From: Lentisphaerota bacterium
Lineage (GTDB): Bacteria; Verrucomicrobiota; Lentisphaeria; Victivallales; Victivallaceae
NCBI GenBank assembly: GCA_015061805.1
Contig: SUVV01000011.1
Location: 1-64,000 of the forward strand
DNA: 64,000 bases
Reading direction: 5' to 3'
In this document: one piece after another, positions 49,969-59,237 of the stretch
Layout: each line of letters begins with the position of its first letter
How positions within the stretch are numbered: position 1 is the stretch's first letter
Position numbers and translations under genes: made by a program
The notes under the pieces: model-generated
Database searches by the model: none
The model's input: the letters and a program-made list of their open reading frames with translations, nothing else
What the model was told of the DNA's origin: nothing

Positions 49969-51702
49969 ATGAGCAAACTTGAATCTTTTGCCGCACTCGG
50001 CGTTGCGGAATATCTGCTGGATGCCCTCGTAGAAAAGGGTTTTCAGGAACCTACCGACATCCAGAAACTGGCAATACCGCTGCTGCTTTCCGGAGGAAAG
50101 GACATCATTGGTCAGGCATTGACCGGAACCGGCAAAACTGCGGCGTTCGGATTGCCGATCCTGCAGGAACTGGAACGTTCCGATGCTCCGGCGGCGCTTA
50201 TCCTTGCCCCGACCCGGGAACTTTCCATCCAGATCGCAGGCGAACTCGAATCGCTCCAGGGCAGCAAAGCCCTGCGCATCGCCACCATCTACGGCGGACA
50301 GGCGATCCCCATTCAGTTGGGCGTGCTGAAAAAAGGCGCGGATATCATCGTCGGCACCCCCGGACGGGTGATGGACCTTTACCGCCGCAAGGCGCTTCAG
50401 CTGGACAACCTCAAATTCGCCGTACTTGACGAAGCCGATGAAATGCTGGACATGGGATTTGTCGATGACATCCGGGAAATCCTCGCGTTGACCAATCCCG
50501 ACAAGCGGATGTTGATGTTTTCAGCGACTATGCCCAAAGAGATCATGGCTATTGCCGCCGAATTCATGCGCCCGGAATTTGAAATCGCCCGCGCGGCAGT
50601 CAACGCCACCAACACCGACCTTACCGAACAGATCTGTCACGAAGTAAAACGCGAAGACAAGATCGATGCCCTCGCCCGTGTGATCGAAAGTCTGCCCGAA
50701 ATTTACGCGCTGGTATTCTGCCGTACCCGCGCCGATGTGGATGAGGTCACAGAAAAACTTTCAGCATTGAAGTATCATGTTGAAGCGCTCCACGGCGAAA
50801 TTTCCCAGGCCCAGCGGCTCCGGGTCATTGAAAGTTTCAAAAAGCGCAAATTCCCGGTACTGATCGCCACCGATGTCGCCGCCCGCGGCATCGATGTCAA
50901 CGACCTCAACTGCGTGATCAACTATTCCATGCCGCAGAATCCGGAAACCTACATCCACCGTATCGGGCGAACCGGACGCGCCGGAAAACACGGTATTGCA
51001 ATCACTTTTGTCACTCCGCGCGAACAGCGCAAAATGCAGCAGATCGCCGCTGCCATCAAAACCGATATCGTAAAGCGGCCGCTGCCCAGTGAAAGTGAGA
51101 TCATCGAAGCCAAAAAGAATATGATTGCTGATGATATCGCCAAACTTACTGCTGATGAAAATGCCGTTTCCGGATATTTGAACTTCGCCGAACAGTTGTG
51201 CGCCTGTGCCGACCATCCGGCGCAGGTGGTGGCAGCTCTGCTCAAACTCCACTTCGGCGACAAACTCAATTGCATTCCCGGTCTGACCAAGCCGGAGATG
51301 AAAAAACTGCTGCTTTTCGCAGGAAGAGTCCACGGCTTGACCCTCCCCGTCCTGCTGCAGACCATCTCCGAAGAGGCCGGCATCCGCGGCGGTGCGCTGG
51401 GCAAGATCATCATCAAAGCGGACAAGACCTTCATTGAAGCCTCGCCCAAAGATGCGGACAAGATCCTTGCAGTATTCCGGGATGACCCGGAACTGCGTTT
51501 CAAGCTGGATGACGGCAGAGATGAAAAACGCAAAAAAGAGCGCCGGGAAAAACCGGAAAGACCCGCCGGAGGAAAACCTTCCCGCCGCGAACGCCGCGAG
51601 CAGGAAAAGTTTGCCAAAAAAGCCGGAAAGGCTGACAGCAAACCGGTAAAGCGCCCCTCTTTGCGCGATGATCTCAAAGAACTGCTCGAAACCGGAATTT
51701 GA
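49969..51702 (+). CDS. DEAD-box RNA helicase (DeaD/CsdA-like)
   Basis: A 577-residue ATP-dependent RNA helicase. Motifs in order: Q-motif region (FQEPTDIQKLAIP), GTGKT, PTREL, GTPGR, DEAD, SAT, FCRTR, TDVAARGID and HRIGRTGR. A DbpA-like RNA-binding domain follows (~430-510, GLTKPEMKKLLLFAGRVHGL and GGALGKIIIKADKTFIE), then a highly basic tail (~520-560, RRERREQEK). CsdA/DeaD proteins assist ribosome assembly and mRNA turnover, often in the cold. No obvious Shine-Dalgarno precedes the ATG. Confidence 0.93.
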   Translation: MSKLESFAALGVAEYLLDALVEKGFQEPTDIQKLAIPLLLSGGKDIIGQALTGTGKTAAFGLPILQELERSDAPAALILAPTRELSIQIAGELESLQGSKALRIATIYGGQAIPIQLGVLKKGADIIVGTPGRVMDLYRRKALQLDNLKFAVLDEADEMLDMGFVDDIREILALTNPDKRMLMFSATMPKEIMAIAAEFMRPEFEIARAAVNATNTDLTEQICHEVKREDKIDALARVIESLPEIYALVFCRTRADVDEVTEKLSALKYHVEALHGEISQAQRLRVIESFKKRKFPVLIATDVAARGIDVNDLNCVINYSMPQNPETYIHRIGRTGRAGKHGIAITFVTPREQRKMQQIAAAIKTDIVKRPLPSESEIIEAKKNMIADDIAKLTADENAVSGYLNFAEQLCACADHPAQVVAALLKLHFGDKLNCIPGLTKPEMKKLLLFAGRVHGLTLPVLLQTISEEAGIRGGALGKIIIKADKTFIEASPKDADKILAVFRDDPELRFKLDDGRDEKRKKERREKPERPAGGKPSRRERREQEKFAKKAGKADSKPVKRPSLRDDLKELLETGI

Positions 51703-51720
51703 TAATACAACCACACAGAA

Positions 51721-51765
51721 AAACTGCCTTTGCCGCTGTATTTCATACCGCGGCAATGCAGTTTT
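51721..51765 (+). terminator. Rho-independent terminator after the helicase gene
   Basis: AAACTGC and TTGCCGC on the left pair with GCGGCAA and GCAGTTT on the right, with a small internal bulge and a ~13-nt loop, followed by T. Confidence 0.7.
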
Positions 51766-51843
51766 GATCCCCCGTATTACCGCTTGAAAGTGAAGTTGTA
51801 AAACAAAAATATTGTTTTTTTGTTACTTTTACTGAAAATACTA

Positions 51844-51872
51844 TTGAAAAATCAACTTTCCCGGGTTATATT
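51844..51872 (+). promoter_or_regulatory. Promoter of the GntR-type regulator gene
   Basis: TTGAAA (51844-51849) and TATATT (51867-51872), 17-bp spacer. Expected start of transcription is ~51879, immediately before the palindrome at 51881. Confidence 0.65.
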
Positions 51873-51880
51873 AATAGGCG

Positions 51881-51898
51881 TATACCAAAAATGGTATA
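51881..51898. promoter_or_regulatory. Perfect 18-bp palindromic operator
   Basis: TATACCAAAAATGGTATA: two 7-bp arms TATACCA/TGGTATA around AAAA. It covers the expected transcription start of the GntR-type regulator gene, the usual place for an autorepression site. The regulator encoded just downstream is the obvious candidate binder. Confidence 0.7.
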
Positions 51899-51915
51899 GG
51901 CTAACTTACGGAGAT

Positions 51916-52962
51916 ATGATCGATATGGCTTCGGCAACAGGTCTGCCGCGCAGAGTGGAAAGCGCAAGAAACGCGCTTATCACCTATATTCACGATCGCC
52001 AATTGAAAACCGGCGACCGCCTGCCCGCCTATGCCAGTTTGCGTGCTGAATTCGGCTTCGGAAGCCAGACTATCGCCGCCGCAGTCGATTCCCTCTGCCG
52101 TCTCGGAGTGCTTGAAGTAAGAGACAAAGTCGGGCTTTTCGTAGCGGACCCGGATGGAGGTCACCTCACCGGCAGAACGATTGCGGTAGCTGTCCGTCCG
52201 CTTTCCGGAAGTGCTTATTCCGCGACCCTTGCCGGTTTCATCCAGAAACAGCTTACCGAACGTTCCTGCCGCTGCGTAACCTTTTATCAGGCATCCGACC
52301 CGCTGGATTCCCCTGCCCCGGCGCTTGATGAATTCCCCGGTCTGGAACAGGCGATAATTGAAAACCGCTGCGACGGCATCATTACGCTCTGCCCGCTGGC
52401 AAAAGATTCCCAGGATAAACTTTCCCAGCAGAATATCCCCTGCTGTTTCATCGGTGACGATGATGCGGTAACCATGCCGTTGAGCGTTGTCATCGAAGTC
52501 AACCGCTTCATAAAAGAGGCAATTTCAGAACTTCAAAGTTCCGGATGCCGCAAAATCAATCAGATCTGCACCTCGCAGGAACAGCTGCATTTGCGCCGTC
52601 AGGAAAATATCGATTCCATGATCGGCGTATCCTATGACGGCGGCGCGGCCATTGCGGATAAACTGCTTTCTCTCGCTCCGGAACTCCGCCCGGATGGTAT
52701 CGTCTGCGACGACGACACCGTTGTCAGCGGACTTCTGGCGCAGCTGATATCGAAACAACTGCCGGAAATCTCCTATCTCCCGCAGATCGCCACGATCGTT
52801 CACGGCGAACTCAAGGAGCGTTACCCATCCGGCAAAATGATCCTCTTTCAGCAGAACATCGAAGAGTTCGCCACGATGGCAGTCGATCTGCTGTTGAGTA
52901 TTCTCCGGGGAGTTTCCCCCGCTGAACAACGTTTGTTATACCGGTTCACGCCGGTTTCGTAA
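51916..52962 (+). CDS. GntR-family transcriptional regulator with LacI-type ligand-binding domain
   Basis: A 348-residue protein. Residues ~10-80 form a GntR winged helix (ARNALITYIHDRQLKTGDRLPAYASLRAEFGFGSQTIAAAVDSL and GVLEVRDKVGLFV). Residues ~90-345 form a periplasmic-binding-protein-like sensor as in LacI/AraR (IIENRCDGIITLCP, RPDGIVCDDDTVVSGLL, IEEFATMAVDLLLSILRG). This AraR-like combination usually senses a sugar. The operator at 51881 suggests autoregulation, and the aminotransferase/dehydrogenase genes 51 bp downstream are likely targets or co-operonic. ATG 51925 is an alternative start, with better spacing from GGAG. Confidence 0.85.
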   Translation: MIDMASATGLPRRVESARNALITYIHDRQLKTGDRLPAYASLRAEFGFGSQTIAAAVDSLCRLGVLEVRDKVGLFVADPDGGHLTGRTIAVAVRPLSGSAYSATLAGFIQKQLTERSCRCVTFYQASDPLDSPAPALDEFPGLEQAIIENRCDGIITLCPLAKDSQDKLSQQNIPCCFIGDDDAVTMPLSVVIEVNRFIKEAISELQSSGCRKINQICTSQEQLHLRRQENIDSMIGVSYDGGAAIADKLLSLAPELRPDGIVCDDDTVVSGLLAQLISKQLPEISYLPQIATIVHGELKERYPSGKMILFQQNIEEFATMAVDLLLSILRGVSPAEQRLLYRFTPVS

Positions 52963-53013
52963 AAAAGAAATCTTCTCAACCACAAAAACCTAACCAAAAT
53001 GGAGGAAACAAAA

Positions 53014-54285
53014 ATGGGTATTGAGAATCTCGCAATCAATGGAGGTAAGAAGGTCTTTGAAGGTGCCTTCCCGACCTGGCCGACCTTCAACCCCGCTGTC
53101 TATGACAAAGTCACTGACATCCTGAAATCCGGCAAAGTCAACTACTGGACCGGTAAAGTCGGTATGGAATTCGAAAAGAAATGGGCTGAATGGCTCGGCG
53201 TCCGCAACGCCATCAGCGTTGCCAACGGTACCTGCGCTCTGCACACCGCTCTCGCTTCTCTCGGCGTTGGCCCCGGAGACGAAGTCATCTGTACCTCCTA
53301 CAGCTTCATCGCTTCCAGCTTCTGCGCCCTGCAGGCCGGTGCTCTCCCTGTCTTCGTTGACTGCGGAACCGACCACCTGATCGATCCCTCCAAGATCGAA
53401 GAAGCCATCACCGAACGCACCAAAGCCATCGTCGTCGTCCACCTCTATGGTATCGTCGCTGACATGGATCCCATCATGGACATCGCCAAAAAGCACAACC
53501 TGTACGTCGTTGAAGACTGCGCCCAGTGCTTCGGCGGTATTTACAAAGGCAAAAAAGCCGGTACCATCGGTACTGTCGGCTGCTTCAGCTTCTGCCAGAG
53601 CAAACACTTCACCACCGGTGGTGAAGGCGGTATGGTCGTCACCAACGACGACGATCTCGCCTGGGAATGCCGTTCCTTCCGTGACCACGGCTATGACGTC
53701 AAAGCCAAACTCAACCTCCTCGAAATGGAAGGCAAACAGCTTTACATCCACCGTCGCGTCGGCTTCAACTTCCGTATGACCGAAATTCAGAGCCAGATCG
53801 GTCTGTGCGAACTGGAACGCTTCGACGACTGGAACCTCAAAAACCGTATCCGCAACGGTAAGATGCTGATCGCCGCCCTCAAGGATCACCCGCTGGTGAA
53901 ATATGCTCCGGTCGACACCGAAGAACGCCAGAACGCCTTCTGGTGGGCTCCGTTCGTCCTCGACACCGATAAATTCAAAGATGGCGTTGACACCAAGCAG
54001 TTCATCGCCGCTATCGCTGCTGAAGGCGTGCCCGTCTACAGCGTTCTGTGGCCGGAAATGTACAAGGAACAGGCCTACACCGACCGCAACGGTTTCGGTA
54101 CCGCCAAGTATCCGTTCCACGATCCCAAGGCCCGCAACATCGATTACTCCAAGTTCAACTGCAAGATGGCGAACTGGATGACCGACCGTACCATCAGCTT
54201 CTTCACCCACCCGACCTACGACGAATGCCACGTTCAGGCTATGATCGATGCCTTCAAGAAGGTCGCTGAAGCTTTCATGAAGTAA
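53014..54285 (+). CDS. DegT/DnrJ/EryC1/StrS-family aminotransferase
   Basis: A 423-residue PLP-dependent sugar aminotransferase. Key segments: VANGTCALHTALASLGVGPGDEV, SYSFIASSFCALQAGA, VVEDCAQCFGG (Asp for PLP), CFSFCQSKHFTTGGEGGMVV with the PLP-binding Lys in SKHFT, and NFRMTEIQSQIG. Family members transaminate nucleotide sugars or, in the StsC branch, scyllo-inosose. The pair with a Gfo/Idh/MocA dehydrogenase just downstream fits an amino-cyclitol or amino-sugar pathway (inference). GGAGG site 8 bp before ATG 53014. Codon usage is very strongly biased, suggesting high expression. Confidence 0.9.
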   Translation: MGIENLAINGGKKVFEGAFPTWPTFNPAVYDKVTDILKSGKVNYWTGKVGMEFEKKWAEWLGVRNAISVANGTCALHTALASLGVGPGDEVICTSYSFIASSFCALQAGALPVFVDCGTDHLIDPSKIEEAITERTKAIVVVHLYGIVADMDPIMDIAKKHNLYVVEDCAQCFGGIYKGKKAGTIGTVGCFSFCQSKHFTTGGEGGMVVTNDDDLAWECRSFRDHGYDVKAKLNLLEMEGKQLYIHRRVGFNFRMTEIQSQIGLCELERFDDWNLKNRIRNGKMLIAALKDHPLVKYAPVDTEERQNAFWWAPFVLDTDKFKDGVDTKQFIAAIAAEGVPVYSVLWPEMYKEQAYTDRNGFGTAKYPFHDPKARNIDYSKFNCKMANWMTDRTISFFTHPTYDECHVQAMIDAFKKVAEAFMK

Positions 54286-54295
54286 GGGTTTTATC

Positions 54296-55363
54296 ATGGC
54301 AAAAGTCAAGTATGCGATCATCGGTTTCGGCGGAATTGCCGAGAACCGTATCGCCAAAGAAGGTTTCGGTTGCGACAAGAGCCGTTTCAACGGTCTTGAA
54401 AACGCGGAACTGGTCGGCGCCTTTGACGTCAACCCCGCCCGTAAAGCCGCTGCCGAAGCCCTGAATCTGAAGTGGTACGATTCTATCGACGCGATCATCG
54501 CCGATAAAGATATCGATGCTGTCTACATTGCCACCAACAACGCTTCCCACGCTTCCATCGCTATCAAGGCGATGGAAGCCGGCAAGCATGTCATGGCGGA
54601 AAAACCGTTGGCGACCAGCGTTGCCGATGGTACTGCCATGGTCAAGATGGCGGCAAAGAAAAAACTCAGCCTGACGGTTGACCACATGATGGTCTACAAT
54701 GCTTTCAACCAGTTGGCGCGCAAATATGTTGCCGCCGGCAAACTGGGCAACGTCGGTGACAGCTGCTTCCACATGGAATTCCTTTTCGGAGCAACTCCGG
54801 AAGAAGCCGCCACCTGGCGCTGCAGCAAGATCGAAGAAATGGGCGGTCCCATCGGTGATGTGGCTTCCCACTGCGTCTACATGGCTGAATTCATCTTCAA
54901 CAGCAAGATCGCTTCTGTCCAGGCAGTCTATCTGCCCAAGACCCTGGGTATCGTCGCTGAAGACGGTGCCTACATCAAATTCACGCTGGAAAACGGTCAG
55001 GTCGGCTCTTTCAAGGTCGCCTTCTCCGAAGCCCGCGGCGGTTTGATCGGCACTTTGAGCAACCTCGGTTTCGAGATCTACGGTGATGCCGCTGTCCTGC
55101 GTGGCTTCGGTACCATGTTCCAGCTCTCCGGAACCCCGGATGAACCCTACGCCCAGCGTTTGGAACTCGAATGTGCCAAGGGTGTCAAGCATCTGCGTCC
55201 CCGCAAATTCCCGAACATCTATCAGCAGATCATTACCAAGCATGCCCAGTCGATCATCGACGGCAAGCCGATCAACGCTGAAGACGGTCTGCGCAATTTG
55301 CGCGCATGTATCGCCATGCACAAATCCGCCAAGAGCGGTGGTAAACTGGTCAAAGTCAAATAA
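54296..55363 (+). CDS. Gfo/Idh/MocA-family NAD(P)-dependent oxidoreductase
   Basis: A 355-residue sugar or cyclitol dehydrogenase. The Rossmann start (KYAIIGFGGIAENRI), the YIATNNASHASIAIKAMEAGKHVMAEKPLA segment with the catalytic EKP motif, and GGPIGDVASHCVYMAEF with the conserved Asp/His pair are all present. It lies 10 bp after the DegT aminotransferase and shares its strong codon bias. A dehydrogenase that makes a keto sugar followed by transamination is a standard route to amino sugars or amino-inositols. A perfect 15-bp terminator follows. Confidence 0.9.
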   Translation: MAKVKYAIIGFGGIAENRIAKEGFGCDKSRFNGLENAELVGAFDVNPARKAAAEALNLKWYDSIDAIIADKDIDAVYIATNNASHASIAIKAMEAGKHVMAEKPLATSVADGTAMVKMAAKKKLSLTVDHMMVYNAFNQLARKYVAAGKLGNVGDSCFHMEFLFGATPEEAATWRCSKIEEMGGPIGDVASHCVYMAEFIFNSKIASVQAVYLPKTLGIVAEDGAYIKFTLENGQVGSFKVAFSEARGGLIGTLSNLGFEIYGDAAVLRGFGTMFQLSGTPDEPYAQRLELECAKGVKHLRPRKFPNIYQQIITKHAQSIIDGKPINAEDGLRNLRACIAMHKSAKSGGKLVKVK

Positions 55364-55389
55364 TCATTATTTGATTTATCCATATACCG

Positions 55390-55426
55390 AAAGGCTGTTG
55401 CAAACACGTTTTGCAACAGCCTTTTC
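55390..55426 (+). terminator. Rho-independent terminator
   Basis: AAAGGCTGTTGCAAA (55390-55404) pairs perfectly with TTTGCAACAGCCTTT (55410-55424), with a 5-nt loop and a following T run. It may also work for the converging gene. Confidence 0.92.
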
Positions 55427-55447
55427 TGTTGTGTATACCTCAAACCA

Positions 55448-57268
55448 TTATTTCACAGAAAAACGGAGGACGGCTGCGCCGTCTTTATTCAGGGGGATGT
55501 TATAGAGGCGGTAGATGCCGCTGCGGTTGACCAGACGGACATCGGTGGGTCGGATGGGGATTCCGGTCAGGTTTTCGATGTTGACATTGGCGATATCGAT
55601 GGAAGTTCCATCAAGTTTGCCGGAATAGATTTTTTCTCCATTGTTTTCCAGGAGCGGCAGGGTGATTTTGCCGTCGTGGTATTTTCCCTCGAGCAGGATC
55701 GTCACCGTGACCCCTTTTTCATCGAAGCGGCAATCCCAGACGATTGTGCATCCCTGATAGTATTGATTCACTGTAAAATCGCCATCATTTCCGGAACGGA
55801 ACATCCAGCGGCCGGGATTGTCGGCGGCATTGACGGTATTATTCTGTTCATCTTTCCAAGAGGCGGTGATGGAACAGTTTTTCCGCAAACCGACATCTCC
55901 GGTAACGTACTTCGGAGTTGCGGTAAAGGGCAGCACCGGCAGAACTGCATATTCCGCACCTTTGAGCAGGATTCTGCCCAAGCCGACCGAATCGTTGAAA
56001 AAGTCATCCGAAAAATTGAATTCCAACGCGTGGCCGTGGGCATTGCCGAAGACCTTGTAAAAGGAGTCGGTCATCGCAAACGAATAGTTGCCTTTTTCTG
56101 ACGGACAGGGGCGTTCGGCAATGGTATCATCCGCCCACAGCGCCGCCATTCCCATGACTGAAGCGGCGTAGAGTGAATAGACCGAGTAATGACCGTAACT
56201 GTCACAACCGTGGCGACTGTCGATATGGAAACGGTTTTTGATGTGGAACGGCTGCTCTTTTCCGGCAAAATGTTTCTGAACCGCCGCCGCGCTCAAGTGC
56301 GCCTGCCGTTTGAAAGCCCCGGCAAGTTCCGGGTCACGGCTTTTGTAAATATTGGCATGATATTCGCACAACGCCGCGATGATGCCTTCCTGAAAATTAA
56401 ACAGCGCCGAACGTCCGCCGAATGGCGCCACCGCCTGCGGCGGCATGTAAAGCAAAGTTGTTTTGGCTCCGTTATCCAGAATTTTACTCAATTTTTCAGC
56501 AAGTTTTCCTTTGTAACCGAAACTCAACGCTGCCGCCACCTGCAGCCGGGTGGTGAAATCGTAAGTGAACGGGTCGCGCGGATCACGGTAAAGTCCGTTG
56601 TCATCAAAATTCGCAATTTGAGCGGTGATATAGGTTTCAAAGAAGCGGTTTCCCCACAGCCACTCTCCGCCGCCGATCCCGATGCTCTCGCGCATGGATT
56701 CGCCGCAGGATGAGTAGACCACCCAGTTGCCGAGGGTGTGCAGATCACGATGATCCGGTTTCACCCGGAAATAGACGACTTCCGGTTCGACTTTGGCAAG
56801 AGCATTCCGCCAGCGGGCAAGGCGTTCTGCCGGAGCGATATTTTCCAGAGCGTATATAGCAGTGGTAAGTTCACGCATCCAGAAGTCTGGAGATTCTTTG
56901 CGCCGCAGTTGCGGCAGTTTATCACAGCAGTAGTCCATCACCCGGAAAACCGTTTCTTTCAAATCCGGAATTCTGCCGGACTTGAGCAATATCGCCGCCG
57001 GAGAAGCAAAACGGCAGGAGGTCTGGTTCCACTCCCGCTTGATCACCGGGTCGATCACCGCGCCTCTTTCATCCACCCATTTTGCCGCATTGCGGACAAT
57101 GGGTTCCATCATGTCCAAATAGATGTTGCGATCGATCCCGCTGGGCCGCCACTCCGCCGGAGCCGGTGAAGAGTGGATTTTTTCAAAAAGCGCCTGCAAA
57201 GGAAATCCCTGAACTGATGCACTCAACATGACCGAACTCAACATAATAATACCTGCAAATTTTTTCAT
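55448..57268 (-). CDS. Exported alpha-toroid-like hypothetical protein, possible glycoside hydrolase or lyase
   Basis: A 606-residue protein with a signal peptide (1-20). The first ~400 residues are helical with hairpin repeats such as HTLGNWVVYSSCGESMRESI, TRLQVAAALSFGYKGKL and HGCDSYGHYSVYSLYAASV, like the (alpha/alpha) toroid of polysaccharide lyases and DUF2264-type proteins. The last ~200 residues are strand-rich, as in the beta-sandwich that follows such toroids. Conserved His/Tyr clusters (DSYGHYS) could be catalytic. The family is not certain. The ATG at 57268 has an AGGA site with good spacing; the ATG at 57277 is part of that site. Confidence 0.6.
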   Translation of the reverse strand: MKKFAGIIMLSSVMLSASVQGFPLQALFEKIHSSPAPAEWRPSGIDRNIYLDMMEPIVRNAAKWVDERGAVIDPVIKREWNQTSCRFASPAAILLKSGRIPDLKETVFRVMDYCCDKLPQLRRKESPDFWMRELTTAIYALENIAPAERLARWRNALAKVEPEVVYFRVKPDHRDLHTLGNWVVYSSCGESMRESIGIGGGEWLWGNRFFETYITAQIANFDDNGLYRDPRDPFTYDFTTRLQVAAALSFGYKGKLAEKLSKILDNGAKTTLLYMPPQAVAPFGGRSALFNFQEGIIAALCEYHANIYKSRDPELAGAFKRQAHLSAAAVQKHFAGKEQPFHIKNRFHIDSRHGCDSYGHYSVYSLYAASVMGMAALWADDTIAERPCPSEKGNYSFAMTDSFYKVFGNAHGHALEFNFSDDFFNDSVGLGRILLKGAEYAVLPVLPFTATPKYVTGDVGLRKNCSITASWKDEQNNTVNAADNPGRWMFRSGNDGDFTVNQYYQGCTIVWDCRFDEKGVTVTILLEGKYHDGKITLPLLENNGEKIYSGKLDGTSIDIANVNIENLTGIPIRPTDVRLVNRSGIYRLYNIPLNKDGAAVLRFSVK

Positions 57269-57394
57269 TATTTTCATCCTGAAGTATGATACATTGTCAT
57301 TACCTTAAAATAACGCCGTTTTCAGGAGAAAGCAAGCCGGAAACAGATATTTGCCGGTTGCCGGAGAAATTTTAAAAATTTTCAGCGTTTCAGT

Positions 57395-57423
57395 TTGACA
57401 ATCACCGACAATACAATTATAGT
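57395..57423 (+). promoter_or_regulatory. Promoter of the five-gene H-X9-DG operon
   Basis: TTGACA (57395-57400) and TATAGT (57418-57423), 17-bp spacer, 42 bp before the first ATG. Confidence 0.65.
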
Positions 57424-57464
57424 ATGTACGGAGGGTTTCAAGTTAAAACCGAAAAGGATTTGAA

Positions 57465-58040
57465 ATGAAAAAAACAGCTTTTTTGTCAATGGCCGCTGTA
57501 ACGTTGATTGCATTTTCCGGGTGCGGAGATAATTCAAAACCGGCTCCGCAGAAACAGCCGGCAAAACCGGCTGCCGCCTACCCTGCCGCAGTAACCCGAT
57601 CCCTCAAACGAGCCAACACCATGGCGTGTTCCCAAAATTTGAAGCAGTTGGGAATGGCGCTCAACATGTTCGTCATGGACAATAACCGCTTCCCGCAAAA
57701 AAATGGCGTTTCCGGATTGCAGGAACTCGTTTCCCAGCAGAATTACCCGACCTCCATGCTCTGCTGTCCGGCCCGGCGCCCGGAAAGCCTCGATGAAAAT
57801 TCCGTGGCATTCCTCTACCTCGGCGCGCTGGCCTCGCCCGGCGCCGGAAATCAGCCGGTCGCCATCGAAAAACCAGGACGCCACGGTAACAATACCGCAG
57901 TCCTCTTTGCCGACGGCAAGGTTAAAAACTTCACCGTCCCCGGAGAATATACCAGCGTCACCCAGGCAGTTGAATTGGCAGCACCCGCCAATCTCCGCGG
58001 CAAATATCTTGAAGTTGTCAAACAGATCGAGCAGAAATAA
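57465..58040 (+). CDS. H-X9-DG domain lipoprotein (prepilin-like domain without pilin helix)
   Basis: A 191-residue exported protein. The signal peptide ends in a lipobox, FSGC (Cys20), then a Pro/Ala/Lys linker. The rest matches the globular part of DUF1559-type prepilin-like proteins of PVC bacteria: SLKRANTMACSQNLKQLGMALNMF, a CCPARRPES cysteine segment and the H-X9-DG signature (His in RHGNNTAVLFADGKV). The usual methylated N-terminal pilin helix is replaced by a lipid anchor. Homologous to the C-terminal third of the protein encoded at 59238-60800. First of five co-directional genes. Confidence 0.8.
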   Translation: MKKTAFLSMAAVTLIAFSGCGDNSKPAPQKQPAKPAAAYPAAVTRSLKRANTMACSQNLKQLGMALNMFVMDNNRFPQKNGVSGLQELVSQQNYPTSMLCCPARRPESLDENSVAFLYLGALASPGAGNQPVAIEKPGRHGNNTAVLFADGKVKNFTVPGEYTSVTQAVELAAPANLRGKYLEVVKQIEQK

Positions 58041-58057
58041 TCTTCAAAGGAGTGTAT

Positions 58058-59221
58058 ATGAAAAAAACAATTTTCACTTTACTCGCGGTATGCGGGACAT
58101 TGCTCTTAAGCGCCGCGCCGGATGATCTCCAAATCTACCGCGCCACCACGCGGCACGTTGACTTTGACGGGAATATCCTGACTTATTACAACACAACGGA
58201 ACTCTTTTCGCTGTTGGATTCGCTGCCGGAATTTCTGGGAAAGATTTTGAGCGCGCTCAATGAAACTCCGGACAAACAGAAGTTGATTGAAGATTCAGTC
58301 AAACTGGCGGTCGACGGATTCAATTTCAAGGCGGTGCGGGCGACTGCATGGAGCCAGAAAGAGATCAAACCCGATCTCTACATCTACAAGTCAAGCACCT
58401 ATCTCGGCAAATCAGCGCAAATGCCCGGTTTGTTTTCCCTTGCCGGAGTAAACGGCAACCTTTCCCTGCAAGGTGCGCTGGCGATGCTTCCATCGGATGT
58501 CATTTTCGCCCACCAGTCCCAATTGCAGCCGGGAAAATTTTATGCTCATTTGACTGCTCTTGCCCGGAATTCCAAAAATCCGCAAATTGCCGGAGCTGAA
58601 AATCTGTTGAATATCATGATCAACCAACAGAAGATCAATCTTCCGGCGCTGCTGAACTCTGCCAGTGGACTTTATACCTTGATCATTGCCGGAGAAACTC
58701 CGGAAACCTTCCGTTTTTCTTTGACTATCCCCGACCGCTACGGGCTGCTTTCAGCAAAGCTCAAGCAGGATTTGCCCCCGGTCCCCAATGCCCCCGGGCG
58801 TTCAAAGCTGCCGATTCCAGCCATGAAAGGTTTTGAATTCATCCAGCCGGAGTTCGTCTATCTGGAAAAAGAGGTGATCCTGGTCAGCAACTTTGACCGC
58901 TGTCTGGGCAAAATCCACCGATCCTGCGAACTCCGTGCCGATTTTCTCCGTTTGCTTCCGGCGACCGGAGCCGGATTCACTGTCCTGAAATTCACTCCGG
59001 CGGCGTTGGCGAACTTGAAAAAGAGTTTCAAAAATCAGCCGACAATAATGGAACTGCTCAATACGCTCTCTCCTGCCAGCGCCGCTGAAGTCATCCGGAT
59101 CACGCCGGATGGAGTTCACAGTATCGGTGTGGCAGATTTTTCGATAAGTTCAGCTTACTACAAGTTCAGCCACAAGATGAGTACTGTCATCAGCAATATC
59201 CAAGCCGCAAAAAACAAATGA
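58058..59221 (+). CDS. Exported hypothetical protein, paralogue of the N-terminal part of its downstream neighbour
   Basis: A 387-residue protein with a signal peptide ending LSAA. I recognise no named family. It aligns by eye with residues ~30-370 of the next gene product: DLYIYKSSTYLGKSAQMPGLFS against the neighbour's CWVYKSYHYLGRKNMQLPSIFS, and LIIAGETPETFRFSLTIPDR against FCIAGTTPADLAIRIDIPDR. It lacks the H-X9-DG domain, which here is encoded as the separate upstream gene. ATG 58058 has an AAAGGAG site. Same operon as its neighbours. Confidence 0.75.
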   Translation: MKKTIFTLLAVCGTLLLSAAPDDLQIYRATTRHVDFDGNILTYYNTTELFSLLDSLPEFLGKILSALNETPDKQKLIEDSVKLAVDGFNFKAVRATAWSQKEIKPDLYIYKSSTYLGKSAQMPGLFSLAGVNGNLSLQGALAMLPSDVIFAHQSQLQPGKFYAHLTALARNSKNPQIAGAENLLNIMINQQKINLPALLNSASGLYTLIIAGETPETFRFSLTIPDRYGLLSAKLKQDLPPVPNAPGRSKLPIPAMKGFEFIQPEFVYLEKEVILVSNFDRCLGKIHRSCELRADFLRLLPATGAGFTVLKFTPAALANLKKSFKNQPTIMELLNTLSPASAAEVIRITPDGVHSIGVADFSISSAYYKFSHKMSTVISNIQAAKNK

Positions 59222-59237
59222 AAGTGAGAAATTTGAT

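Noticed and set aside
52990-54498. 502-codon minus-strand frame across the DegT aminotransferase gene
   Set aside because: A mirror of strong codon bias in the real gene, which leaves few stops on the reverse strand. The same holds for frames at 54275-55321 and 48122-49258.
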